From: Burkholderia sp. GAS332
Lineage (GTDB): Bacteria; Pseudomonadota; Gammaproteobacteria; Burkholderiales; Burkholderiaceae
NCBI GenBank assembly: GCA_900142905.1
Contig: FSRV01000002.1
Location: 1,488,001-1,552,000, forward strand
Direction of reading: 5' to 3'
DNA length: 64,000 bases
The translations under genes and the position numbers were made by a program. The notes under the pieces were generated by a model. The model saw nothing but the letters and a program-made list of their open reading frames with translations, was not told the origin of the DNA and searched no databases. Below, one piece after another: positions 45,072 through 54,353 of the stretch (positions are counted from its first letter, which is position 1; every line of letters begins with the position of its first letter).

Positions 45072-46206
45072 GCGCACGCGTTCGCAGCGCGCGGCTCGCG
45101 GGCGCGCCTTCGCGATCCGCCTCAGGCCGGGGCCGGCTGTGATCGCCGCCGCCGCGCTGGTTTGCCTCCTGATCGGCCTTCTGTATCTGGCCCAGCAGAT
45201 CAGGACGATCTTTTCCGATCAGTTGAAACAGGAATATGCGGGGCTCGTTCTCGACGCGGTCGACCGGGCGGAAAACGCCCGGAGTCTGGTGGGCGTTTGG
45301 CAGCAACTGCCCGACGCCACGGCAACCCGAGCCGCCGGGTATCGGACCGCGCGAACCGAACTCGCCCAGCGCCTCACGTCGCTTGCGGCACTGGTAAAGG
45401 CGAGTCCGTCAGCGGCGCCGCATCTGCCGCCATCCTTGCTCACACCCGACGCCGATCTGCGCGACACCGATGCCTTGCTCAACAGCGTATCGGCCTGGTG
45501 GCGCGCGCAACGCGACGCCGACAGCGCCGACATACGCGTGCGGATTGCCCACGTCGCGCATATGTTGATTGCGTTGGCGGCGTTACTGTTCTGCATGCTG
45601 ATCACCGCATTGGGGATGTACGCCAAACGGAATCGCCAACTGGCGGGCCAGTCGCACGAATTCGAGCACGCGGCGCTGCACGATGCGATGACCGGCTTGC
45701 CGAACCGGCGCAAGCTGTTTGCCACGCTCGAAGAGGCGGCGAAAAAATCGTCCGCGATGGCCTCGTCCGCGATGGCGTCGTCGGCGACTGCCGCGCCTCA
45801 CAAAATCGCCGTGCTGTATATCGATCTGGATGGATTCAAGCAGGTCAATGACTCACTCGGCCACCGCGTCGGTGATGAATTTCTGATCGCGGTTTCGAAA
45901 CGTTTTCGTGTGTCGGTGCGTAAAGTCGATCTTGTCGCCCGGATTGGCGGCGACGAATTCGCCGTCCTGGTCCGGGAATTTTCGACGAATGCGGAGCTCG
46001 GCGAAATCGCCCGGCGTCTGATTGCCTGTGTGGTTCAAACCGACAAGGAAATCGGGAACGGACTCGTTCGCGCGAGCATTGGCATCGCCAGTTTTCCGGA
46101 TCCCGTCGACGACTACCATCGCCTAGTGGCCGCAGCCGATGAAGCGATGTACCGGGTCAAGCGCAGCGGCAAGAACAGTTATGCGTTCGTGGACGAGGTG
46201 AGTTGA
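45031..46206 (+). CDS. membrane diguanylate cyclase (GGDEF)
   Basis: 391 aa. Two membrane helices ([18 protein letters not shown] and [22 protein letters not shown]) enclose a ~130-residue periplasmic sensor helix region. The GGDEF domain follows ([24 protein letters not shown]). The inhibitory RxxD site (RKVD) sits five residues before GGDEF, so product inhibition by c-di-GMP is expected. An unusual insert of repeated Ser-Ser-Ala-Met-Ala lies between the first helix and the first beta strand of the domain. The 5' end overlaps the preceding gene. Confidence 0.9.
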   Translation: MAPEAAKTSIPIPERTRSQRAARGRAFAIRLRPGPAVIAAAALVCLLIGLLYLAQQIRTIFSDQLKQEYAGLVLDAVDRAENARSLVGVWQQLPDATATRAAGYRTARTELAQRLTSLAALVKASPSAAPHLPPSLLTPDADLRDTDALLNSVSAWWRAQRDADSADIRVRIAHVAHMLIALAALLFCMLITALGMYAKRNRQLAGQSHEFEHAALHDAMTGLPNRRKLFATLEEAAKKSSAMASSAMASSATAAPHKIAVLYIDLDGFKQVNDSLGHRVGDEFLIAVSKRFRVSVRKVDLVARIGGDEFAVLVREFSTNAELGEIARRLIACVVQTDKEIGNGLVRASIGIASFPDPVDDYHRLVAAADEAMYRVKRSGKNSYAFVDEVS

Positions 46207-46421
46207 TCCGTCGTTTCAGCAAGCCTGCTTTGCGGCGTCTCCGCCTTCTCGGTCTCCAGCTTCGCCTTGCGGTGCGACAGTTCATCGATCAACTGGAGGC
46301 GCAGGTCGTCGGTCATGTGTTTCCATCCGCGAATTTCGTCCCGGGTGCGCACGCATCCGATGCAGAAACCCGTTTTGTCGTCGATTTTGCAAATGTCGAT
46401 GCAGGGTGATTGAATTGCCAT
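46179..46421 (-). CDS. DUF1289-family protein
   Basis: 80 aa starting [33 protein letters not shown], with four cysteines arranged as in DUF1289 proteins, possibly a metal or Fe-S site. The tail is a charged helix. ATG 46419-46421 begins exactly at the family start; the longer frame to 46556 is discarded. Its 3' end overlaps the convergent diguanylate cyclase by 28 bases. Confidence 0.85.
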   Translation of the reverse strand: MAIQSPCIDICKIDDKTGFCIGCVRTRDEIRGWKHMTDDLRLQLIDELSHRKAKLETEKAETPQSRLAETTDQLTSSTNA

Positions 46422-46793
46422 AATCAGGCCATCAGTTCCATTGTGTTGACTTGGACCGTCACGTTGCGACAGTCCGCTAAAGCGATTCAGCACGGCATGA
46501 TAGAAACGCGCGTCACGGCGCGCTTCCTCGGTCGCGACGGATATTACCGCACTCATACGGCCGGGACCCTACGCGCCGGACGTGCGAGTCGAGCACCTTG
46601 TCGCCGTTGTCTTCTATAGCGTGGTGCACATTTCTGGTCATACGCTGATTAACCACCGGTTCTGCTCGCCTGCGACTGGCCACCACGTTCACGCGCCGCT
46701 GTGTTTCGTGTTAAAAAACCGAGGCTTGCCGATAAGAGTGAAATAGTCGGCACGGACAAAGTCGTTCCGAATTCACCCGCAGCGGAAGGGTTT
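46422..46793. other. intergenic, divergent promoter region
   Basis: 372 bases between DUF1289 and the phytochelatin-synthase-like gene. A coding frame crosses most of it on each strand, but neither continues a recognisable protein. The GGAAGG ribosome-binding site of the next gene is at its end. Confidence 0.4.
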
Positions 46794-47633
46794 ATGACCA
46801 GATATTCGTTGATGGGCGCCATGAGGCGCGCAAGTCGGCCTGAGTGGATCCTTGCTGCACTGATGGCGACGCTGGTGGCCTGTGCGCCGCTGGCACCGGC
46901 TGCAAATCAAGCCGCGGATCAAACCTCGCGTCAGCATTCGAAGCAGACCGCTGCTTTGGGCGCCGCACGCCCGGCTGATGGACCACTGCCCGTTCCGCCG
47001 AACCTCATTGCATTGACGCAACCGGCAGGCCAGCAGCGCTTGATGGCCACCACTCGTAAACAGTCGTACTGGCCGCTCTCGCAGTACTTCGAAACGCAGC
47101 GCAACCAGGCCTACTGTTCGGTCGCGACCTCGGTGATGGCGCTCAACGCATTGGGCATCCGCCGTCCTGCGTCGACGCAGTACCCGGATTTCCCTTACTT
47201 CTCGCAAGAGGATTTTTTTCGCAACGTCGATCCGCAGGTGGCCAATGCGGCGCAGGTATCGAAGGAGGGCATGACGCTCGACCAGCTCAGCGCGGCCCTA
47301 AGCGGATTTCCTGTCGAGGTGAGGAAATTCCACGCCGCCGATCTGACGCTCGATCAGTTTCGCGATCTGATTCGTGACACGACGGGCCACAGCGACCGCT
47401 TTGCGTTATTGAACTTCAACCGGGTGGAGATAGGCGAAACAGGCGGCGGCCACTGGTCGCCGCTTGCCGCATACGATGCCGCGAGCGATAGCGCGTTGCT
47501 TCTCGATGTTGCGCGTTACAAGTATCCGGCGGTGTGGGTGCCGGTCACTCAACTGTACGCCGGGGCTCAGGCGGTCGATAGCGTGAGCGGACTGTCACGC
47601 GGCATGGTGATCATCGGCACGCGGCCAAACTAG
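46794..47633 (+). CDS. phytochelatin-synthase-like lipoprotein
   Basis: 279 aa. A lipobox (LVAC, Cys ~30) follows a short hydrophobic leader, so the protein is probably lipid-anchored. The papain-like PCS domain has its catalytic triad: Cys ~108 (NQAYCSVATSVMALN), His ~220 (GGGHWSPLAAY) and Asp ~238 (LLDVARYKYP). Bacterial half-size PCS proteins usually hydrolyse glutathione to gamma-Glu-Cys or make little phytochelatin. ATG 46794 follows GCGGAAGG. Single gene, no metal regulator next to it. Confidence 0.85.
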   Translation: MTRYSLMGAMRRASRPEWILAALMATLVACAPLAPAANQAADQTSRQHSKQTAALGAARPADGPLPVPPNLIALTQPAGQQRLMATTRKQSYWPLSQYFETQRNQAYCSVATSVMALNALGIRRPASTQYPDFPYFSQEDFFRNVDPQVANAAQVSKEGMTLDQLSAALSGFPVEVRKFHAADLTLDQFRDLIRDTTGHSDRFALLNFNRVEIGETGGGHWSPLAAYDAASDSALLLDVARYKYPAVWVPVTQLYAGAQAVDSVSGLSRGMVIIGTRPN

Positions 47634-47702
47634 CTAACTAACCTTGTTCGCGACCACCATGTCAAGCCGGCCACCATCGGCAGCCAATGCGTTGAGCGCG
47701 CC

Positions 47703-48350
47703 TCAATCGTCCTGATTGCGCCATTCGGTGAGCTCCTCTCGCGCATTCAAATCGATGAACGAGGGCAGGGCGCGCAGCGTGCGGATATAGCGCGCGAGAT
47801 GCGGCCAGCCGAGTGCGGGGCGCGGCATATTGCGTGTCCAGCGCATCAGCACGACCGCGAGAAAATCGGCGGTGCTGAGCTTGCCGCCGACCAGATAGTC
47901 ACGTCCGTCGGCGAGATGGGCATTGAGCAGCTCGCAGGCTTCTTCGATACGGCGTCGCGCAAGCGCTTGAACTGCTTCGGCGCCGGCGGGATCGCCGTCG
48001 ATATCCGCGTAAAACCAGTCGCGCATGGCGGGCAGCAGGGTGTTGGCCAGATAGATCATCAGTTCGAGCCACGCCGCACGGTCAGCGGAGCCTGGTTCGG
48101 GTGCGAGGGCGGCTTCAGGATGCCGCTCGGCCAGCAGCATGAGCAGCGCGGCCGACTCGTGACGGGGCGTTCCGTCGACCACTAGCGTGGGCACGCGGCC
48201 TGAGGGATTGAGCCGCAGATAGTCAGGGTTGTGCTGATTGCCGACATTGATATCGACGAGATGGGTGTCGAACGGGATGCGCATTTCCAGCAACATCCAG
48301 TGAACTGCCATGCTGGCCGCGCCTGGCGAGTAGTAAAGAAGGTAGTTCAT
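47703..48350 (-). CDS. glutathione S-transferase
   Basis: 215 aa. The thioredoxin-like N-domain begins MNYLLYYSPGAASMAVHWMLLEM and has the G-site RVPTLVVDGTPRHESAALLMLLAERHP. The helical C-domain includes YLVGGKLSTADF, the N-capping region of the family. The Ser in the first loop (YSPGAASM) fits the Beta-class or related types. Single gene. Confidence 0.9.
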   Translation of the reverse strand: MNYLLYYSPGAASMAVHWMLLEMRIPFDTHLVDINVGNQHNPDYLRLNPSGRVPTLVVDGTPRHESAALLMLLAERHPEAALAPEPGSADRAAWLELMIYLANTLLPAMRDWFYADIDGDPAGAEAVQALARRRIEEACELLNAHLADGRDYLVGGKLSTADFLAVVLMRWTRNMPRPALGWPHLARYIRTLRALPSFIDLNAREELTEWRNQDD

Positions 48351-48894
48351 TCATCCGCTCCGCAGGCCTGTTTGATTTGATTGGTTTGAATTGGGGCGTA
48401 GTCTAACGCGATTCCTGACGGCATCGTGCTAGAGAGACTGCATGGGAAGCCAGGTTACAACCAGCCGCAACCGCCATGGCGGCAGAGACGCGACGATGGG
48501 TGCCGGTCGCGAGCAAAGGGCGATTAGACGTAGAGGGTTTAAGAGGTACTCTTCGGCGCGCGCAGCGCCGCTGGAAGTATGACGCCCTTGTCACTGACGC
48601 CGAGTGTGCGAGAACACAGATTCCAGATGCACCACTACCGCGACTGCGCGGGGGACCCGCTTAGCAGGGGGGGGCGAGCCGCTTTCTTTGCTTATCTTTC
48701 TTTGCGGCGGCAAAGAAAGTAAGTGCCGCCCCGCACAGGGGCGACACTAATAGACCACTAAGAACCCAAGGAAAGGCCAACCCCGCGACGCGACCAGACA
48801 CAAAGCGCCGCGCAGGCAAAAACAGCTCAAGAAAACCCCAACACCCACAAGCACACAAAGCACACAAAGCAACAAGCGCCGCAGGCACCCATCC
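48351..48894. other. gene-free stretch with Burkholderia intergenic repeat
   Basis: 544 bases. The left ~310 bases contain no recognisable gene. The right part (48661-48894) is the repeat described next; frames open across it are not credible proteins. Confidence 0.55.
48661..48894. repeat. Burkholderia-type intergenic repeat with 10-bp hairpin
   Basis: Contains a perfect hairpin CTTTCTTTGC (48696-48705) / GCAAAGAAAG (48710-48719) with a 4-base loop, plus an upstream direct copy of the left arm at 48682-48691. It is followed by a GC block (GTGCCGCCCCGCACAGGGGC) and the stretch TAATAGACCACTAAGAACCC. I recognise this arrangement as a repeated intergenic element common in Paraburkholderia genomes. 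The hairpin could end transcription from either side. Confidence 0.65.
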
Positions 48895-50367
48895 TTAATG
48901 CACTGGCGCGTGAGTCTGCCCGGCCGACCGCGGCTGCGTCACCGCGCTCACCACGGCAAAAACAATAATATTCACAGCCAGCGCCAGGAAACCGATATTA
49001 ATATCCTTCAACGCGTCAGGCAAAAACGGCATCAACTGCGCAACACTCAGATGCAGTGTGGTCGTCAGGGTTACCACCGCAACGCCCGAAAGAATCCCGC
49101 AAAACGCCCCATACTTGGTCGCCCGGTTACGCGGCAGCAAACTACAGATCACTGCAGGAAACAGCTGAGTCACAAAGCTATACCCCATCAGCAGCAACGC
49201 CACAATCGTCTCGCCGCCGTGCAGCGTAAAGCCGATGGCCACCAACGCCACAACCGGCACCAGAAACCGCGCGAGGTTGGCCACCGTCGCATCCGACGCC
49301 TTCCGATTCACCATCCCGCGATACACATCATTAGCAAGCAGCGTGGACGCCGACGTCAGAATCATCGAGCCCGGCACCAGGGCAGTGAGAATCCCGGCCC
49401 CGCCGATCACCCCAACGAACCACGGATCAAAAGTCTGCAGCGACAACCGGAACAGCGACAGGTCAATATCGCCCCCCTTCAACCCCGGCACCTTCAACGT
49501 CGCCGCAAACCCCACAAAGAACACAAACAGCAAAATCAACTGATACAACGGCAACACCATCGCATTACGCCGAAAAATCCGCTCGTCCTTCGCCGTGAAA
49601 ATAGAACCGAACGAATGCGGCCACATAAAGAAACCCAGCGCGGTCAGCAGCACGGTCGACTGAAACCAGATCACACTCGACCCCTTGGCCGGGAAGGTCA
49701 GGAAGCCCGGGCGCGCGGCGTCGATCGCGCGAAACATATTGCCGAAGCCACCGTAATAGTGCAACGGCAAATAGATCCCGAGAAACAGCACAATCGCCAG
49801 AATCAACGTATCCTTCACCACCGAATTCCAAGCCGAGCCGCGCACGCCGGAGACGGTCACATAAGCCGTCACCACCGCGGCGCCAATCCAGATGGCTGCA
49901 GTCGAAGAAATCGCACCATACGAGGCAGTCGCCACGATAATGCCGAGGCCTTTGAGTTGCAGCACGAGATACGGAATCAGCGCGGCCACGCCAACCAGCG
50001 CGACCAACGTGCCAAGCGCCGGGCTGTCGTACTTGCGCGCGAAGAAGTGCGGCTGCGAGACGAGGTGGTGATTCTTGGCGTAACGCCAGATTGGCGGCAG
50101 CATCCAGTACGAGAGGATGTACGCCAGCGTGCCGTAGGCAAGAATGTAGTAGACCGGCGCGCCCTTGCCGTAAGCAAAGCCGCTGCCGCCGAGGAAGGTG
50201 AAGGTCGTGTAGATTTCGCCCGCCATCAGCAGGAACACGAACGCGGTGCCGAAACTGCGCCCGCCCACGGCCCATTGCTCGAGACTCATGTCGTGGCCGC
50301 GCCGCGCGCGCACGCCCAGGTACAGCGCAAACAGCGTGATAGCCGCAATGATGACGAGTGCGCTCAT
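48895..50367 (-). CDS. solute:sodium symporter (MctP-like)
   Basis: 490 aa with about 13 helices. SSS signatures: YWAVGGRSFG-type stretch (LEQWAVGGRSFGTAF), FTFLGGSGFAYGKGAPVYY, VKDTLILAIVLF and LTALVPGSMILTSASTLLANDVYRG. ATG 50365-50367 overlaps the DUF3311 stop (ATGA) and has GAGGAGG upstream; a longer frame runs far into the divergent promoter region and is discarded. The DUF3311 + SSS pairing is typical of monocarboxylate/proline-type symporters, so a small organic acid substrate is likely. Confidence 0.9.
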   Translation of the reverse strand: MSALVIIAAITLFALYLGVRARRGHDMSLEQWAVGGRSFGTAFVFLLMAGEIYTTFTFLGGSGFAYGKGAPVYYILAYGTLAYILSYWMLPPIWRYAKNHHLVSQPHFFARKYDSPALGTLVALVGVAALIPYLVLQLKGLGIIVATASYGAISSTAAIWIGAAVVTAYVTVSGVRGSAWNSVVKDTLILAIVLFLGIYLPLHYYGGFGNMFRAIDAARPGFLTFPAKGSSVIWFQSTVLLTALGFFMWPHSFGSIFTAKDERIFRRNAMVLPLYQLILLFVFFVGFAATLKVPGLKGGDIDLSLFRLSLQTFDPWFVGVIGGAGILTALVPGSMILTSASTLLANDVYRGMVNRKASDATVANLARFLVPVVALVAIGFTLHGGETIVALLLMGYSFVTQLFPAVICSLLPRNRATKYGAFCGILSGVAVVTLTTTLHLSVAQLMPFLPDALKDINIGFLALAVNIIVFAVVSAVTQPRSAGQTHAPVH

Positions 50368-50579
50368 GATCGGACCTCCTCGCCTTCTACAGCAAGCTGA
50401 CGGTTGCTCGGATCCAGACGATAGACGATCGCCATGATGATCGCACTCAGCACCACCCACATGACGATCCAGGCCAGCACGAACGGCATGCCGAGCACCA
50501 GCGGCTCGACACGATTCACAAACGGGACGCCGAGCAGAATGCCGACGAACGGCAGCGCAGCGAGTACACGAAGCAACAT
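50364..50579 (-). CDS. DUF3311 small membrane protein (symporter subunit)
   Basis: 71 aa with two membrane helices (LLRVLAALPFVGILLGVPFVNRV and LGMPFVLAWIVMWVVLSAIIMAIVY). This is the usual small partner encoded just before SSS symporters. Overlaps the symporter start by 4 bases. Probably stabilises or assists the transporter. Confidence 0.85.
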   Translation of the reverse strand: MLLRVLAALPFVGILLGVPFVNRVEPLVLGMPFVLAWIVMWVVLSAIIMAIVYRLDPSNRQLAVEGEEVRS

Positions 50580-50927
50580 GGGGGCAACTCCTCGAACGGG
50601 TAAGTACGTCTCGTTGAAAGTGCAGCTTCGCTGAGGACTTTATGCCTGATGCTTCAGGTACGTAAAGTCTGTCAATAAAGTGTAGGCCTTCCGAAAGTTG
50701 TGGGTGCATCCTTTTGGCACGGCTCTGCTGCGGTGCAACGCGGCGCGCTGCTTGCATCGCCCCCTTTTTTACCAAATTGCATGCCGCGCCGCGATATCAT
50801 CTGACCCACGTAGCGCAAGCATCAATCCGGATAGCCCGAAGGCGTCCAGTACTTCAACTCAGCGCGGCGCATCGGTGGGCAGTCGATCAATCAGCCCACC
50901 CGAGCCGCTGCCCGAAACGGATCGCAT
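50580..50927. other. intergenic between divergent genes
   Basis: 348 bases between DUF3311 (minus) and marC-like (plus). Two frames cross it without a recognisable product. It must contain both promoters; no operator was recognised. Confidence 0.45.
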
Positions 50928-51605
50928 ATGGTCGAAAGTCTGATCTCGGATATTCTGTTTGGCTTCACCGGGCTGATCAGCATCATCAACCCAATCGGCA
51001 TGGCATTCGTCTTTCTCGACCGGACCGCATCGCTCACCACCGAAGACCGCACCGCACTTGCCAAGAAAATCGCCTTCAACGTCATGTGCGTGTTGCTCGT
51101 CGCGTTCTTTGTCGGCACCCCGATTCTTCATTTCTTCGGCATCTCCATGGAGGCACTGCGTATCGGCGGGGGCCTCGCGGTCGCCGTCGGCGGCTGGCAG
51201 ATGCTCAACGCGCCCGACACGCAACCGGCCGACCAGCCTGCGGTCAAGCGTGTGGATTCGGATAACGCCATGTCGAAGGCGTTCTTCCCCCTGACGATTC
51301 CGCTCACCACCGGGCCGGGTTCGATCGCCACCGCGATCGCGCTGAACGCGAACCGCACGCATAAGCTCTCGGCGTTCGTGCTGTCGAGCATCGCGTCGGT
51401 GGTGATCTCGATCCTGGTGGCCTTCACCGTCTACCTGATTTATAGCAAGGCGGTGGTGTTCGCGAAGTATCTCGGCGTGGACGGCACCAAGGTCGCGATG
51501 CGCGTCTCGTCGTTTTTGCTGCTGTGCATTGGCGTGCAGATTATCCTGACCGGGTTTTCGGAGTTCCTGATACCGATCGCCCAGATGCAACCCGTGGTCA
51601 AATAG
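50928..51605 (+). CDS. MarC-family (UPF0056) membrane protein
   Basis: 225 aa with six helices. FTGLISIINPIGMAFVFLDRTASLT at the start, RIGGGLAVAVGGWQML in the middle and PLTIPLTTGPGSIATAI later are the family motifs, the last being a duplicated PLxxPxxxGP-type element. Function unknown; once linked to multiple antibiotic resistance in E. coli but not confirmed. Confidence 0.9.
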   Translation: MVESLISDILFGFTGLISIINPIGMAFVFLDRTASLTTEDRTALAKKIAFNVMCVLLVAFFVGTPILHFFGISMEALRIGGGLAVAVGGWQMLNAPDTQPADQPAVKRVDSDNAMSKAFFPLTIPLTTGPGSIATAIALNANRTHKLSAFVLSSIASVVISILVAFTVYLIYSKAVVFAKYLGVDGTKVAMRVSSFLLLCIGVQIILTGFSEFLIPIAQMQPVVK

Positions 51606-51680
51606 CGAACGGCGGCGCGCGAGCCTATTCGAGGCTGTGCGAGGTTCGTCGGACATTTCGTCGTGACAGGAGGGAATCTC

Positions 51681-52529
51681 ATGTGCCGCTGGCTCGCTTA
51701 TACCGGCAACCCGCTTCAACTCGAAACGGTGCTGTTCAACGCCAAACACTCGCTGATCGACCAGAGCCTGCATTCGACGCTCGGCCACACCACCACGAAC
51801 GGCGACGGGTTCGGCATCGGCTGGTACGGTCACCCCACCGACATCCCGTTTCGCTACCGCTGCATCCAGCCCGCATGGAGCGACCGCAATCTGCGCGAGG
51901 CCGCGCGGGCGATCCGCGCGCCGCTGTTCGTCGCGCACATCCGTGCGGCCACCGGCACGCCGTCACAGGAAACCAACTGTCATCCGTTCCGTTACGGCCG
52001 CTGGCTCTTTATGCACAACGGGCTGGTGCGTAACTTTCCGTTGGTACGCCGCGAACTGATGCTGGCGATCGACCCCGAGTTGTTTCCGTCGGTCGAAGGC
52101 TCGACCGATTCCGAGGTGCTGTTTTTTCTGGCGCTGACCTTCGGTCTCGAACTGGCGCCGGTCACCGCGCTCGAGCGGATGGTGGGTTTTGTCGAGGACA
52201 TCGGGCGCAAGCACGATATCAATGAGCCGCTGAACATGACCGTTTGCGCAACCGACGGCGAGCAGATCATCGCGGTTCGCTATTCGAGCGAAAGACAATC
52301 GCGGTCGCTCTTTCACAGCACCTCGTTCCGGCATCTGCACGAGTTGTATCCGGACGATCCGCGCATCACGGCGGTGGGCGATGACGCCTTCCTGGTGTTG
52401 TCGGAACCGCTCTCGGATTTGCCGGGCTGGTGGGAGGAGATTCCCGAGAGCACGGCCATGGTCGCGCGGGGCGGCGAGATCGATCAGTATCCGTTCGAAC
52501 CCAAACTGGTCGAAGCCAAAGTCGCGTAG
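51681..52529 (+). CDS. class II glutamine amidotransferase (YafJ/EgtC-like)
   Basis: 282 aa. The chain begins MCRWLAYTGNPLQLETVLF; Cys 2 becomes the N-terminal nucleophile after Met removal, which fixes the start at ATG 51681 (AGGAGGG 8 bases upstream) rather than GTG 51663. HTTTNGDGFGIGWYG, AHIRAATGTPSQETNCHPF and MHNGLVRNF are the conserved glutaminase motifs. Substrate unknown; similar proteins take part in ergothioneine-type or small-molecule amide hydrolysis. No egt genes nearby. Confidence 0.9.
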   Translation: MCRWLAYTGNPLQLETVLFNAKHSLIDQSLHSTLGHTTTNGDGFGIGWYGHPTDIPFRYRCIQPAWSDRNLREAARAIRAPLFVAHIRAATGTPSQETNCHPFRYGRWLFMHNGLVRNFPLVRRELMLAIDPELFPSVEGSTDSEVLFFLALTFGLELAPVTALERMVGFVEDIGRKHDINEPLNMTVCATDGEQIIAVRYSSERQSRSLFHSTSFRHLHELYPDDPRITAVGDDAFLVLSEPLSDLPGWWEEIPESTAMVARGGEIDQYPFEPKLVEAKVA

Positions 52530-52588
52530 CGCGGCGCGACACGCCGGATCGGAGTCGTTCGCGATCGGCAAACCGCCGTTTTGCCGCG

Positions 52589-54340
52589 CTAGCGCGTCAG
52601 CAGCATCGAACTCAACACCGAGAACACCGTCGAGGGTAATTCGGCCAGCCGGCTCACCACCACGTTGTGCGGATAAAAATCCTCGACGGCATCGGTCAGC
52701 ACACCGATCCCCAGCAGTTCGATGCCGCGTTTCTGGATCGCCGCGACGCGCTCGCGCAGATCGCTGCGCAATACCTGCGGGTTGCCGTCGCCGGTTGACG
52801 GATAGCCGTCGGAGAACACGATCAGGATGCGTCGCTCTGCTTGATGATCGGCCAGCCGCGTCGCGGCCCAGGCCAGCGCCTCGCCGTCCGGATTCTCGTG
52901 GCCGCAATCGATCCTGGCGATGCCGCTCAGATCCGTCGCGCCAAAGCGTTTGTAGACTTTCAGATCGAGCCGCTCGACAAAGCGGTTATAGCGCCGCATA
53001 TCCGCGCCGGCCGCCCGTTGCCGCTCATAGAGCTGCTTCATCGGCGCGGACTCGAGCGAGCAGTAGCCCAGCACTTCGCAGTCGAACGACAATTGTGTCA
53101 ATGCATCGCACAGCGCGGTCGCGCACAGGCGCGCGAGCTCAATCTTGCGCCCGGCCATCGACCCGCTGCGATCGATCAGCAAGGTCACGGCGACGTCGCG
53201 CCCTTTAGCCACCCGTTGCGTGCGAAACGGCGTGCGGTAACCGGGTGAGGTTGCCAGCCGGGCTAGCGCGGTGCGGTCGATCTCGCCGCGTTCCTGTTCG
53301 CGGCGCCAACGGGTGCGTTCGTCGGCACTCAGCGCGCGTTCGAGTTTCTCCTTGAGTGGTGCGGTATCCGCACGGGCCTGCGCGCGAAGCTCGCGCCATG
53401 TTGCGCTGTCGCCATGACCGGTGAGGTCGGTGATTTCATCGAATTCGGTGGCGAGCGGAATCGACAACTGCATGCGAGCGGCGTCTGATGCTGCACCGGC
53501 AACGCCTTCGGAACGTGCCGATGGCTGCTGCGCATCGGCCAGCGATTGTCCCATGCCGACCGCATTTTCCGCTTGCGCGCCACCGCTTTTGTCGGACGGA
53601 GGCGAGGCCGCGTTGTCCTGGTCGGGCCGCGCGGTGTCGTCATCGTTGAGCGGCGCGGACGACGATTTTGCGGTTTCCGTGTCAATGTCTTCAACCGGGT
53701 CCGCGGTGAACACCATGCTGTTGACATCGCCCGCCGACAAAGCCCGTACGCGCGCCACCAGGGCTTGCGCTGCCGCGATGCTATGCGCCGTCGAACTGCT
53801 GCTTCGCGCCTCGTCCAGCAGATCCTGCGCGGCGTGTAGCGCGGCCAGTAGTGAATGGCTCGCTTCGGTCAGGGTCGGTTTTTCGTCCCACAGCGCGCGC
53901 TCCACCAGCCAGACCAAACGGTCGCGCCAATGCAGCTTCGGCCAGCGCTGCCGTGCCTGCTCGGCGGCATGCGCACGCAGCTTGCCGATGAACCAGCGCG
54001 CGCCCGGATACGCGTCGAGCAGTCGCGAAGCGACGCGGCGGTCCTCGATCACCTGCGCGAGATTCGCCGCAACGCCGCGAGGCAGCGCGTCCATCTGCGC
54101 GAGCGATGAATGCTTGGCGCGCGCCACCAGCAGATCCAGATACCCGATCAGCACGTCGCGCTCGACGCCGCCACTTGATTCATAGTCGGGAATCACGATG
54201 CGGCCAGGTTCGACACGCGGCCCATCCGGACTGAACGCGACGGTCACGCCGTATTGGCCGGTGAGCACGCGCGCCACCTTGCTGAGCGTCGATTCAAACG
54301 CGAAGCCTTGCGTGTCGCGCGTTGCATGCATTGCGCTCAT
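52589..54340 (-). CDS. VWA-domain protein of the CobT type
   Basis: 583 aa. Residues ~1-200 are helical. An acidic, low-complexity middle (~215-300) follows. The C-terminal ~200 residues are a von Willebrand A domain with the MIDAS motif DRSGSMAGRKIELA and later TDLSG and SDGYPSTG. This order matches CobT, the metallochelatase partner of the AAA ATPase CobS, encoded 13 bases upstream. It probably forms a ring-shaped complex with that ATPase. It need not be a cobaltochelatase: no CobN is nearby. Confidence 0.86.
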   Translation of the reverse strand: MSAMHATRDTQGFAFESTLSKVARVLTGQYGVTVAFSPDGPRVEPGRIVIPDYESSGGVERDVLIGYLDLLVARAKHSSLAQMDALPRGVAANLAQVIEDRRVASRLLDAYPGARWFIGKLRAHAAEQARQRWPKLHWRDRLVWLVERALWDEKPTLTEASHSLLAALHAAQDLLDEARSSSSTAHSIAAAQALVARVRALSAGDVNSMVFTADPVEDIDTETAKSSSAPLNDDDTARPDQDNAASPPSDKSGGAQAENAVGMGQSLADAQQPSARSEGVAGAASDAARMQLSIPLATEFDEITDLTGHGDSATWRELRAQARADTAPLKEKLERALSADERTRWRREQERGEIDRTALARLATSPGYRTPFRTQRVAKGRDVAVTLLIDRSGSMAGRKIELARLCATALCDALTQLSFDCEVLGYCSLESAPMKQLYERQRAAGADMRRYNRFVERLDLKVYKRFGATDLSGIARIDCGHENPDGEALAWAATRLADHQAERRILIVFSDGYPSTGDGNPQVLRSDLRERVAAIQKRGIELLGIGVLTDAVEDFYPHNVVVSRLAELPSTVFSVLSSMLLTR

Positions 54341-54353
54341 GGTGGTTAGCGTC

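Noticed and set aside
48661..48888. 75-codon minus-strand frame in the intergenic repeat
   Set aside because: Lies wholly in the repeated element with the hairpin; codon content looks accidental.
48898..50400. 500-codon plus-strand frame opposite the symporter
   Set aside because: It is antisense to a clear 13-helix symporter, is very Arg/His/Gln-rich and has no recognisable domain.
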